From the NCBI GenBank assembly GCA_000697355.1, contig JNEN01001240.1, positions 248,001-312,000 on the forward strand: a stretch of 64,000 nt of DNA, in the 5' to 3' direction. This DNA comes from Syncephalastrum monosporum B8922 (Eukaryota; Mucoromycota; Mucoromycetes; Mucorales; Syncephalastraceae). The notes under the pieces are model-generated. The model was not told where the DNA came from. It did not search any database and saw nothing but the letters and a program-made list of their open reading frames with translations. This document shows positions 34,701 to 45,934 of this stretch, one piece after another. How positions within the stretch are numbered: the first letter of the stretch is position 1; each line of letters begins with the position of its first letter. Both the position numbers and the translations under genes were made by a program.

Positions 34701-36652
34701 TTGCCCGAGTCACGTAAGTGAGCCGCGCTAAAAAGTCACCTTTCGCTGATTGCTACGCCTAGTCCCCGAGAACTACCAACAAGTATTGTATTGGTACACC
34801 CACCGCGGCTACCGTGTGATTGCTTGCGCGTCTCGGCAACTGGACGGCATAAAGTGGCATAAGCTGCACAAGCTCAAGCGAAACGAGGTGGAAAGCAAAC
34901 TGACCTTCCTCGGCTTCATCGTGTTTGAAAACAAGCTTAAGCCTCGGACCATACCCTCCCTCGCCACTCTGCGTGAGGCCAAGATACGCCAAATCATGTG
35001 CACAGGTATTTTTTTTTTTTAAAGGAACAAGGTATCCAGATCTGTTTCATAAACTAACGTCGTTTGTAGGCGACAATGTGCTGACGGCTGTTAGTGTATC
35101 ACGGGAATGCAGCTTGGTGAATCCGGCCGCGGAGATCTATATACCAAAGTTCATACGTGGATCGTCGACAGATCCTACCTCCCAGATCGCCTGGGAAAGC
35201 GTCCTTCGTGAAGGCAGTCAGCTGGATGGAGACACGCTGGAGGTAAGCGACGAAAGGTGATCCTCTACTTGAATACCGAGCTTATTCTTTTTTGCCTAGC
35301 CCCGGATCGGCGACGGGCGCGATCGAAATTATTACTTGGGAGTGACGGGCGAGGCATTCCGTTGGATCATTGATTTTGCCCACACCGAGCTTAAGCACCG
35401 TATGCTCGTCAAGGGTGCGATCTATGCGCGCATGTCTCCCGACGAGAAGGCAGAGCTGGTCTCGGAGCTCCAAAATATTGGTTACTGTGTCGGTTTTTGT
35501 GGTGATGGTGCCAATGACTGTGGTGCACTCAAGGCAGGCGATATCGGTATTTCTCTGTCAGAAGCCGAGGCGTCTGTCGCCGCGCCGTTTACGAGCAATA
35601 CGATGGACATTGCGTGTGTTCTGGACGTCATCAAGTAAGTGCAGAAATGTCACCGTATTCTTTGACAATCCCTGACATATTCTATTACAGGGAAGGACGA
35701 GCGGCCCTGGTGACCAGCTTTAGTTGTTTCAAGTACATGGCTCTTTACAGTATCATCCAGTTCACCTCCATCACTCTCCTCTACGCTTTTGGCAGCAACC
35801 TAGGCGATTTTCAATTTTTGTACATTGACCTCTTTCTGATTTTACCGATTGCTGTCTACAGTAAGTTTTCTTTCTGTCTTTTCAGGCTTTAGGAGCATAG
35901 ACTGATTTTTTTTAGTGGGTCATACGGGCGCGTGGCATCAGCTAGATCCGAAACGGCCGACTGCCAGTCTCGTCTCAAAAAAGGTTTTGACGTCCCTGAT
36001 CGGTCAAATTATTATCACGTCGACATTTCAACTTGTTATCTACGGGGTTGTCCAGCGACAAGATTGGTTAGTTTCCATGAAAGAGAAAGATTACTGTATT
36101 GATGCATACCCGTATTTTAGGTATGTTCCGCCTGCGTTTGACCCTGACGGTGACAACATCGAGTGCTATGAAAATACTGTGCTCTTCCTTTTATCCAGTT
36201 TCCAATATATCCTCGTGGCCATCGTGTTTAGCGTTGGACCGCCGTATAGAAAACCCTTATGGACAAATGGTAACTATTCGAAGCCAAAAGTCAGGCCAGA
36301 ATAGAGAAGGAATAACGCTTGTAATTACTTAGATCGATTGGTGATTACCTTGGGCGTGCTTATCGCACTCACTACATGGAGCGTACTCTGGCCCACAGAA
36401 TGGGCTCGTTCCTGGCTCGAGTTGGAAACCCTTCCCTTTAGTTTCCGACTTTTTATTCTGTTCCTGGCCGGCGCCAACCTCGGCTTGTGTCTATGGTGCG
36501 AAAAGTACTTTTTTGGCCATGTCGCGGCCGGCATCTCTACCGCGCTCCAAAAGGCGCGCCAGCGCCAGCAAGGCTACTCGTCCCTCGCCAAGGTGCATAA
36601 AAAAATATATAAGCGTGTGGAGGAAGAAATGGACATTGTAGATATTCGATGA
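31760..36652 (+). CDS. YPK9: P5B-type ATPase (Ypk9/ATP13A2 type, vacuolar polyamine transporter)
   Basis: Fifteen exons (31760-32512, 32594-32820, 32885-33029, 33079-33213, 33265-33331, 33393-33809, 33867-34486, 34542-34713, 34763-35005, 35070-35242, 35300-35634, 35691-35860, 35916-36066, 36121-36269, 36333-36652) give 1358 residues. Seen: a disordered, acidic N-terminus; a membrane hairpin region; the actuator TGES ([11 protein letters not shown]); the P5B signature PPALPATMS in M4; the phosphorylated Asp in [11 protein letters not shown] (D659); the hinge [11 protein letters not shown]; and C-terminal spans with [25 protein letters not shown] rather than PPELP points to P5B. Known relatives export polyamines from vacuole/lysosome and protect against metals. 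The intron at 36067-36120 is open in frame but its removal gives [20 protein letters not shown], the family pattern. Confidence 0.95.
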
Positions 36653-36741
36653 AATAAAAGTATACACAAAGCGGTACAGCGCTTAGAAAGATATTAGTGG
36701 TAGACAGTGCTGCGGAGGCTGATTAACATTACTTGGCTTTG

Positions 36742-37319
36742 TTAAGAGGAGGGTGATGGGGAGGAAGGACAGGAGGAGGAGGCAGACGAGGAGGACGAAG
36801 AAAAAGTAGAAGAGGCGGATGGGGAAGGCGGATGTTGGGCATTGTTCATATGGAGCTGGGCACGAAGTGAGATCACTTCGGCTTGAATATTGCGAATGTA
36901 TACGACAGCATCTCGCAAAATTTGTGCACGGTGGGCCTTGTTGGATTCATCGGCCGTGGGCCGGTGGTCCATACTGGACGCCAGTTCGCTGATCAGATTA
37001 TTCTAATATATGACGAGCATGTTAGTGGAAGAAAAAGTAGTGCATGAAAAATGTGTCAACTTACAAGCATGTCCCTCCGGCGTCGTTCAACCCGATTGTG
37101 TGTCTCTTTGCGCTGTCGGATCCGATCGAGGACGACGTCCGTTTCCAGATCAGATTTGTTGAGTATATTGACGCCGCGAACGGTCAGCGCGCTTTTTCTT
37201 CGTTTAGTTTGGTCGATCCGGCGTGCCATGGTTTCCGGCCCGTAGATCCGGAGACGTTGTTGCAACGGATAGCTCGCGCGTCGCTCGGAAACTGAGGTCT
37301 TGTTGTTGCTATGATCCAT
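36742..37319 (-). CDS. bHLH transcription factor, USF/Cbf1-like basic region
   Basis: Two exons (37319-37065, 37002-36742) give 171 residues. The basic region and first helix read THNRVERRRRDMLNNLISEL, with the H..E..RR residues that contact the E-box CANNTG; the intron falls inside the domain, between DML and NNL. The loop is followed by AHRAQILRDAVVYIRNIQAE and a short leucine-rich extension (VISLRAQL), so dimer formation is expected. The C-terminus is a long Ser/Pro tail. The basic residues resemble USF and yeast Cbf1. Target genes are not evident from context. Its stop codon is 90 bases from the P5B stop (convergent). Confidence 0.88.
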
Positions 37320-38433
37320 GCTGTCTGATGAGCAGCTTTTGTTACAGGGGTGTTTATAAAGAGAAAAGAAAAGAGAAAACAAAAGGAAAAAGGATGACGG
37401 ATGGCACAGGTTATATATAAAGGAAGGACGTGCGTTAAAAAAGACTGCTTAAGCCAGCCAGCGTGCCCTTCATGGCAAAATGGCCTCATTTTGCCTCAAT
37501 ATAAGCCAATCAGAAAATCAACTCGCCGTCTTCCATAGCACCTGGACCCACCCCCCGCGCCCTTTTTTCCGGCCCCTCACCCACCCAGCAGCCCCTTCCT
37601 CTTTTCTGGTCCAGAAAAAATCCTCCTCTATATACTTCTTACACCCTTTTTGCAAGATTTCTGGCTCTGGTATTCTCTTTGTATTGATGGTAAGGTAAAC
37701 TTTCGGAGTGCTATATCGCCCGTTAAAAGTGACTTACATCAACTATGTACCTTTTTAAGTAGCCTAATGTTCGATCTGAATAAAAGTGACATGATTTTAA
37801 TAAAGACTTTGAGCCGCAGACCTCTTTTTCTGGCTGAGGACAGTATACGATTCACAAACCTAACGCATGCCTTCTTTGGATGCATCATTGGTAAAGAGAA
37901 TATCATTGTTTCCTTTGTCTGGAATTCTCGGCGATCAGCTAGCTGGATGAGGATTGCCTTGCACAGAAAAGAAATTATGTTCAAACAAATAGACATGGTC
38001 TTCTGCATGTATATAAACAGCCACTTCTACTTTGTTTATTATCTACACGTACAGCTTCACTCTCGCTCCTTCCCGCGGTGTTTCTTGTTCAAGCTAAAAA
38101 AAAAAAAAAAAAAAAAAGCCTTGCTTCCTATACCTGTTCAACCCGCCTAAGTGCAGAACGGCTATTGGTCAGGTTGCGACAAAGGGTGAATTTGTGGCAC
38201 CTATGTGCCAAAACAGAGAAGTTGTAAAATGCCTCAGTGAAGCAAACAATAATCTGCTTTTGGTGCGACCTTGGCTGAAGATGCCGGCATTTTTGCTGTC
38301 TTCCCATTTGTCCCCAGCCAAAAGGTATAGCCATTTCGATGATTATGTTCTTTCCTAGTAACTTACTACAGCTAATCATAAACACTGGGAATATCCATCT
38401 TTACATACATTACGACTTCAGGTAAAGTTCATC
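37320..38433. other. 1.1 kb gap between the bHLH and Ssd1 genes
   Basis: A TATA-like TTATATATAA (37411-37420) lies ~95 bases upstream of the bHLH start on the minus strand, and a CCAAT box (GCCAATCAG, near 37505) is further upstream. An A22 run is at 38096-38117. A long plus-strand open stretch (37650-38147) in A/T-rich sequence has no recognisable motif and ends in the A-run, so I do not call it. The Ssd1 3' region occupies the right end. Confidence 0.45.
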
Positions 38434-41400
38434 CTAGAATGGATTGACTAGCTCGATTTCCAACGATGGTTTGAGGTGCTTCATATCGGCGCTGATACGT
38501 ATCTGCATCGTATCCAAGAATTGGATACTTTGCACTCCCTGATCTTCTTCCTCCTGCTCTTCCTCAGTAGCGTTCTTTTTTTCTGTCACTGTGGGCGGTG
38601 TGCCCTCGACCATGACCTCCACTTCTGTAAAACCAGTCTTACTTGAGTTTGCTCGCCATACAATGTCCGCCGTGCAGTCATGGACGCTGAACGTCGAGCA
38701 AACATACGGTTGAGCGTACGTTTTCTTTGTGGGAAGCGTTACGTCTTGGATAATTCCAAATTCAATCAAGTAGAGCGCGATAGAGAGTAAGCCTTGTCTG
38801 CTTTGGATAGCCATCACGAGACCTGTCGTGATGGGTGGTGGGCCGGCCATCACCTGCTGATAAATATAGGCGGCGATGTACAGCGCAATGCTCTGCTCAT
38901 AAACCGCCTCCTTGGCCATTAGCTTGACGTTGCAGTGCCGTGCTGTTTTTTCCACGTTGTCCGTCGACTGCGTCTTCTCGCCACCTGTCGTAAAAGATGA
39001 GCAAGATTTTACCACTGGTCAAAAGTCACTTATTACATCCGCCTCTTAGGGTGGCATGAAGCTGCCGCTGGACGACAATACTGGCGTATTTGTGGAGCGG
39101 CTCTGTGAAGATGGTGTACAGTGGCACGCCCAGAGTGTAGTGGCGATACCGCGCAATATCCACCGATTGGGCAGCAAAAAACTGGCAAGTCGGGATGGCT
39201 TGGCGCAGCCGATATTCCAGTGCCAGGCGTCTCTCCTCCGATGAGCAGCTGGTGGCCGCTGCAAGCAATGCCGAAAAATCGGCACATGCTCTGCCTTCTA
39301 TTTCGGTCAGATAATCATAAATGATGTCCTACATGTGGAAAATCAATACATGTGTTATTTTTGTACTAGATATTTACCAAACGTGGATCCAGGGCATGAA
39401 TGCGTGGCTCTTCTTGTCGACAAAGGAGGGCTTGCTCCGGATATTTGCTCGTAACTTTTTGTGCTACTTGACTATTAGCGAGGATGTCTGCTTCTTTGAA
39501 TAATGTCCATGCAGAGGGATCTTCCCGTAAGCACAGCTCTTTAGGATATCCTGTTTTGTGGCACAGATCAAAGACTTGGCGTGGTACGTCCAGACGCAGC
39601 CCGCCTTCCTTGCGCCGCTGTTTGCGAAGAGCGCGACATGCTTCGGCAAGTAGACGCACCTGGTATGGATCAGCTCGGTCCTCGTCGTCTATTATGGCTT
39701 GGGCTTCTTCGAAAGTGATGTGTGTTGAACACCTTTTTTTTGAAAGAAAAAATCCAATGGGTGAGGTGGATCAGAAACGAAGTAACTCTCAGTATGCTGG
39801 CACCCACCTGATAACGGTCATATTAATGCGAGAATGGAGAAGTGTTCCCTTGGGTGTAATGTGACAATGAACGGAATAAGCCAATCTACATTTTGATGAG
39901 TGAGGAAAAAGAAAGAATCTATCATGCGTCCCCACCTGTCCACGCCTGGAAGAAGCGCTGCGCGCTCTTTGATAAAACTCAACGGAAACATGGGTATCTG
40001 CCGCTCGACAAGATCCACCGTGATGGCTCGCTCTTTTGCCTCTTGATCAAGCGCTGTATGCGAATGCACGAGGCTTGCAAGGTCACTGACATGGACGCCG
40101 ATCTCCCAGAGATCATCGTCTTCAATTCTGCGGATGGAATAGGCGCAGTCGACCATGTCTGGATTCCCACCCAGTGTAAACACCGCAGTATTGTTGTCCC
40201 GTAGATCGACGCGGTGTCGATGATTGTCAGGCGAGAGGGCCTGTGCTGATTTGATTACGCCAGGTGTGAACTGTGTATCATCCTTGAGATGATAGTCCGC
40301 CATGAGGGCTTGCGAGTGCACAGGAAACTCGCCCATCCATCCAATTTCACGCTCGATATTGCCAAAAGGGTGGAGTGACGTTGCAGGCCACCGTTGGATG
40401 GCGCCCTACCTAGAATGTAAGTCTATACGAATACGTTCGGCGACGTAACATACGACAAAAACACGATGTCGATATTCGTCCGGATACTTGAGAAAACCAG
40501 CCGGCGCATGCTTGACTGGCACTGCTACGAGCGGTAAACGCTTGTCTGCAGGAATGAACCAGATAATCTTGGGAGCTTGTTTTGAGCCGGTCGATTCTTG
40601 GACTTCGTCCTGCTGTTGGGGCCGGTGCAAAGAAAGAATGCTATTGTACATGGGTTGGATCAGCTGAGTGGATGGGTGTATACATCAAAAGTATACCCAG
40701 AAAAAAAAAGGCGCCGTGGACGCTCCATAATACACACTACACGACCGCAAAACGCAGGACGTCGATCATTGTCGTCGAGCATGCTATGTTCGGGTATGGA
40801 AGAAAGAGAGAGCGAGGTAGAAGGCGGAATCGCGAGCGAAGACCGTCTGCGTGCCTGTTTTTTGGTGGCCTTCTCAGCCAACATGGTATCCACATCCACG
40901 AGCTCGACAGCGACTACGTCTCCATCGAGGGCTCGATTGCGGTTCCGTGAGCCATAGATATATATGCTCGCACCTAGTGTATCACACATGACATGCGCGT
41001 CCGAGCTGTCTTGGCTGTCGACGTGCAGCGTGCCCGAAAAGAGCGCACGCATTTTAAGTTGGTGTGACACATCGGCTAGTGAGAGATGCGTGGGATAGAG
41101 CTGACGACGGATGCCATGGTAGTGTGGGGGATGGTTCGTCGCCATCACAGCCGCGCTTTTGATGTCAGGGACTTACAAAGCATGAGCCCACCGCAATAAC
41201 TCCTTTCTTTCTCCCCAGCGAGTTACCTGACTGACTGCGCGAACGCTGCGTAGGCCACGCTAAATGCAGATCATCCTTATTGTTGACCGGCGCGATCGCC
41301 TGCGGAGTTTCGGAATGGCGGCGAACACGGCCGGATGAGCGAGGGATTGAGGTAGTGGAAGAGGAGGAAGCGGGTAGGCCAGGACCAATAGGGCTGGTGG

Positions 41401-41653
41401 GCGAGGTAGCGGACGAAGGCAAGCGCTTTATTTCAGAAATGATGTCCTGAATAGATTGCACTGCAGGAGTGGTGACCAGTGCGGACGAGCTGTGGCGCCT
41501 GCGTGGCGCGGAAGGGGTTTGTATTTCTTGTGGATCGTCATGAAGCGATGCTGTGGACGATCTGCGATGACGCGCTCCACGTCGACCGCGACGATGACCT
41601 GGGCGTTTCTGGGCGGCCTTGGCCTCGGGTGTTTCAGCAGGGTTCTGCAGCAT
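38434..41653 (-). CDS. SSD1: Ssd1-type RNA-binding protein with inactive RNB fold
   Basis: Exons 41653-41177, 41100-40697, 40640-40454, 40405-39936, 39885-39808, 39732-39378, 39328-39037 and 38984-38434 give 937 residues. Yeast Ssd1 binds mRNAs for wall and polarity proteins and is held in check by the Cbk1 kinase. Seen: a basic Ser-rich start (GHRRGRRGARHRRSS), cold-shock-like parts with IYIYGSRNRNRALDGDVVAV, the linker WPATSLHPFGNIEREIG, the RNB core (LWEIGVHVSDLASLV), and YTIFTEPLHKYASIVVQRQL near the end. Where active RNB enzymes have the D..D.DD cluster this protein reads NPDMVDCAYSI, so catalysis is probably lost, as in known Ssd1 proteins. An upstream leader exon is possible because TTTTTCCCAG precedes the ATG. 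Confidence 0.92.
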
Positions 41654-41891
41654 GGACTGGGAAAAAGAGCAAAAGAGAAAGTGTGGGAACCCAGTCAGAC
41701 CCAATGGACACGCTTTTTCATTCTATTGCAACTGGGACGCGCGCTTCGTCTCGGGGTCGCGTGATGTTTCTATGCTGATTTTGACAGCATCACCCCCACC
41801 CATCCAATTATTCCCCTGCAATCCGACTACGCTTGCATTTAAATTTTTTTCTTTCCCATCGTACCCGCTGTTCGCTTTTCCGCCTTTCTCC

Positions 41892-43173
41892 ATGGATAAA
41901 ACCTACCATATCTACGAGGAAAGCCAGCAAGAAGATCGAACGCACAGCAGCTACAGTCCTCAGGACGAGGTCAAGCACGCTCCTATGCGCGCATCCACCC
42001 ATCATCAGACCGGACGACATCCGTACGGCAACGTCGATATTGATCTGAATGATGAGGGGGGCACTGCACGTCATGAAAAGGGCAAACAACCCATGTACTC
42101 TCGTATCTCGGCTGATAAGGATGTGCACAAGCCAGAGCTGCACCCGCAGCGCCGTGAGTCTTGGGTTGAACGCATTGAGGCGGTTAGCAAAGATGGTAAT
42201 ACATTCAGCGCGGATTAGGCCAGGTCAACTTATCAGCTTTGTTATTTACTGCTCTCGTACGCGCCTATCAGCCTTGCGACGTTCGTCGTTTCCTACCAAT
42301 CCTGACCTTATTATCGACAAGCTGGCTGATACGCTCAACACGATCAGTCCCGGCATTGAACCGTCTTCTTACTTTGACCAACAGCAGAGCAAGAATAGTG
42401 CGGGCAAGGCACCCTCTCAGCAGAAAAGAACCGATAATCGCCACAAACCGGAGAAGCGCATGAGCTGGTCCCAACGTGCTATGTCCTTCTTCACAGCGCG
42501 ACCTGCTTCGGAACAAGACGATCACTCGCAAAAGGGACAAGAGATGAAAGAACCGGGAGGATGGAAGACACAGGCTGACATCGAGTGCGAGGGCTCAGAC
42601 GCAGCCTACGACGACGTACAAGGGACCTTTGTAACCACACAAGAAGACACCTCGCCCGAGAAGGACAAGAAGCCAATCCATACAGCCCAGGTCGTGCCTC
42701 AGATGGATCCAGTCGCTCCTAAACCGACCTATGCCTCGCTTCTCCACACAAAGGACGTTGACATTGAAGAGCAACGCAAATGGTTTAACGTGAATCCCGA
42801 AACGGCACGCGTCCCAGTCCCGCCTCTCTCCAATACAATGAAAGCCCCCAGAGACAGAAATTCGAGCGCGACGCAGGTGCGGCCAACCACTCAGCAAGAT
42901 AACAAGCACCACAAGAGACAACAGAACAATAGGGAAGCTTATCCTACAGCGGAGCCCCGCAAAACACAGCGCAAGGCGCTCCTCGAGAAGGGTACGACGG
43001 AAGTGGATACGCAATTTGACAGCGACTTTGAAAATTGGCGTCACCCGGCATCGCGCACGGTGCATACAACCCGTCATGATTGGCCAGAAAGTTATAACCT
43101 CACCGAGGGCACCGACGAGGATCATCAGCGCCAAAGCAGTGGCACAAGGAGTCGAGTGTTGTGGGATCACTAA
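41892..43173 (+). CDS. Disordered protein of unknown function, 401 residues
   Basis: Two exons (41892-42195, 42272-43173), phases agree. The sequence is hydrophilic throughout and rich in Gln, Lys, Glu and His, with no membrane segment, signal peptide or known domain. A few possible functional islands stand out: NPDLIIDKLADTLNTISPGI just after the splice, EKRMSWSQRAMSFFTARP, APKPTYASLLHTKDVDIEEQ, and FDSDFENWRHPASRT near the end. These could be short binding motifs in an adaptor protein. The start MDKTYHIYEESQQ follows a T/C-rich leader. The gene is divergent from Ssd1; their start codons are 238 bases apart. I do not recognise the family. Confidence 0.72.
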
Positions 43174-45934
43174 AGTATCATGAAATAATAGTAACAATAC
43201 TGGTCAAAGTCATAATAAAGATCCCAAGGAATCAGATTTATGTATGATTGGATCACAATACAAATCGAACTCCACACCTTATCCCACGCAATACAAATCC
43301 TGACGAGTCAATGCTGTTGTAGTTGTTACGCGTCCAAAAGGGTCTCGTAATTGTTACATATAGGGTAGAACCTGTTAAATCCACTTTCGCCGAATTTGAA
43401 CTAGAATATATCACATTTGAATGGTCACGCTAAGCCGAGCAAAGCATGTGTCCTTGGGCGACCCGTCGCCATCGGAGAATGTCCACGTCTGTGAGAAAGT
43501 TTATCATTAAATCACACCACTTACTGGGCAGAGTAGAGATACTTCTTCAGTATATTGCTGGTAGTCAGCTCAATTAGTGATACACAAGTTATTTACCCGT
43601 ATGAGGGGATGCATAGCGATATATGTCTAGTCCGTATGATCTGCGAACAGTGAGTCCTCATCCTGACTACGACTGATTGCTTGCAAGGTTTCCTGATACA
43701 AAATGATATACTACTATATGATCAAATTATCTGTATACCATCGCATTTCAGTACTTTATTCTCATTTCCTTATGGTAAGATTTGTATAGCCTATACATAC
43801 GTAATTCGCGCAAACCATTCTTCAGGTGGGTGTGTTATGCAACTTCTACAATTGTTGACATGGACGATTTCTAGACTACCGTAGAATACTAATAACGTCT
43901 CTGACTACCTTCTTCTATGCCACAGTCTAATTTGCTCCTTTTGCTATAAACCCCTCTCCGGCTACAACGTCTTCATGATTATAAACGCGAGATTAAACCT
44001 TTCAACAGTGGCGGTGATGACAAACAAACAATTAGTGTATCATTTGAAGATCACCGCAATTCACCGCAGAGCACCGTAGTCAGAATAACAGTAACCGCAC
44101 CATAGAGTATCAGCAAAAGCTGCTTCATGTTTACTCAGACGTAATGTATAGATGTGATATATTTGTGATATGATATATGAGATATTTATGGGATTATAAT
44201 ATATGTGAAGATTATATATATGTTCGTGATTGAGGCTATTATTGGTCGTGTTCCCCCCCCCCCCGCTTTCAGAGAGAGAACTGCCCGAAGGGTACGGCCA
44301 CGAGCGCCAGGACAAGAACCAGGAGCCCCGCCGTAGCCAGGAGTGCTAGGACGGGAACCAGGAGCGCCAGAACCTGGGCCAGTGCCGCCAGAACGGCGAC
44401 CAGATATGGAAAAGGCCAGGGGCGAACTGAGAGGATACGAAATTGCGGGAAGACCATGGAAGGTGAGGATACGAATCCACCCTTACGCCGGACGAGCCGC
44501 ACGAGCTGCACGGGCGCGAGCGCCTCCACGGCAGCCCCGACGCCCGGTGACGTTTGGGCATCCCCAAGTCTGAACGGAGCAGGGAATTTTCTTGCGGCAG
44601 TTCTTGACGCTGCTGTTGTTTCTCCCCAATCGCGAGAGCGTTGACGCTCTCAGTTGCGTTTTCCAAGGCCGTTGTTGCAAGATTCTCCATGTCGATAACT
44701 TATGTAATCTACACAAAGAGCAAAACGTATTTATACACTTTAGAAACAAACTTTAATCGAGTGCGGTAAAGTTCAGTGATGAGATCGGAGGAAGATCCTC
44801 GCATTGTCAATTACACGACGATCTCTCGCTACGTAATACATACTGTTATGTTTTTAGTTGTTGATAGACGAACAGAAAAGTACAATGAAATTGATCTTTA
44901 TTTCTCGCGAGAAAGGCCTCTATTTATACTGTAAATGGTCCAATGTGTGGTACAGAGATACGAGTGTGGTACGAGCGCGGTTGCGGGTGGTATTGAGGTT
45001 GGGTCCGAGACTGATCGCACATACTACAAAACCTGCTTCTTTGTTTTTCGACCCCCTTTTCTGTATCGTACTGTCACTGGTAGAAATGCTGCTGAGCAGC
45101 CTACAGTGTACGCAAGGTAAGAAAGTGAAGATCAAACTCTTTCCTTCAGAAGATAGGACGCCAGCCGAGCGACTTACATTTCAGAGCAGCTGAAGTTGTC
45201 AAAATACGTCGAGTTAGATATTTCTCTTTGTCAAGCATTATACATTAAGTGGTCTTTCGCGTGTTTCACTAGGAGTTCAATAATTCTGTGATAAGCTTAC
45301 AGGATTGAGCCGCGGTAATCCTGAGCTGTACACTGAGTCATGTGACATGATTGCGCACTAAGTTGGCTCTTGGTCTTTTCGAGGCTCCTTACGAAAGGCC
45401 CAGCTATAATGCATCAATTCACACCAAAGGTGTTGCATTCCATCCAGTGTATAACATGTGGAGACTACATTTCCTGTTCGGCTTAGCGTGACCATTCAGG
45501 TATGACTTTGTAATGCGATATTTCAGTGAAAGAGAAAATAAGAGTTTCTTTTATATATGTAACAGTTACCACACCCTTTTGGATGCGCGTCAACTGCAGC
45601 AGCATCATTCGACAGTACTAAATATTGCGTGGGATAATTTTTTTTGATATCGTCTCTCTCTCTTTCTCTTTCGTATTTTTCTCCGGCTTCGTTGCGATGG
45701 GATGCAAATGCTGAATGGAAAGAGTTCAGTTCATCTACAATTGCCGCGTCAAGAAAAAAGCCAAAGTGTTCGCTCGCATTCGGTAGGGGCGTTGACAAGA
45801 GGAACAACTAGCCGCAGATTTAAAAAAAACTGTCTCTTGTTCCCTAATTGGTAAGTTGTTGCACTGTCACAAACATAGCGAATGAGTGTGCGTGCCCGGC
45901 TTTTTCTTTTTTGTCTTTCGGCACCCCCTTTTGC
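43174..45934. other. 2.8 kb gap holding an inverted-repeat-bounded segment
   Basis: No intact gene is supported. It holds the 43418-45498 inverted-repeat element (listed), a C12 run near 44253-44264, a G/C-rich block with repeated CAGGAGC/CGCCAG words (44290-44400), and a minus-strand open piece (45807-45523) of fair codon use outside the element that may be a relic exon. Confidence 0.45.
43418..45498. mobile_element. Putative transposable element bounded by 21-bp inverted repeats
   Basis: TGAATGGTCACGCTAAGCCG plus A at 43418-43438 occurs as a perfect reverse complement at 45478-45498, 2.08 kb apart. Weaker similarity (AATAT.(A/G)CATT) continues outwards with an ~11-base gap, so the true ends may lie slightly further out. 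Inside are a C12 run, a G/C-rich repetitive block, and a minus-strand open frame starting MENLATTALENATESVNALA (44690 downwards; 114 codons, ends in a Trp/Arg-rich stretch) with no recognised domain. No transposase motif and no clear target-site duplication were found. A non-autonomous DNA element or two inverted copies of another repeat would both fit. Confidence 0.5.
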
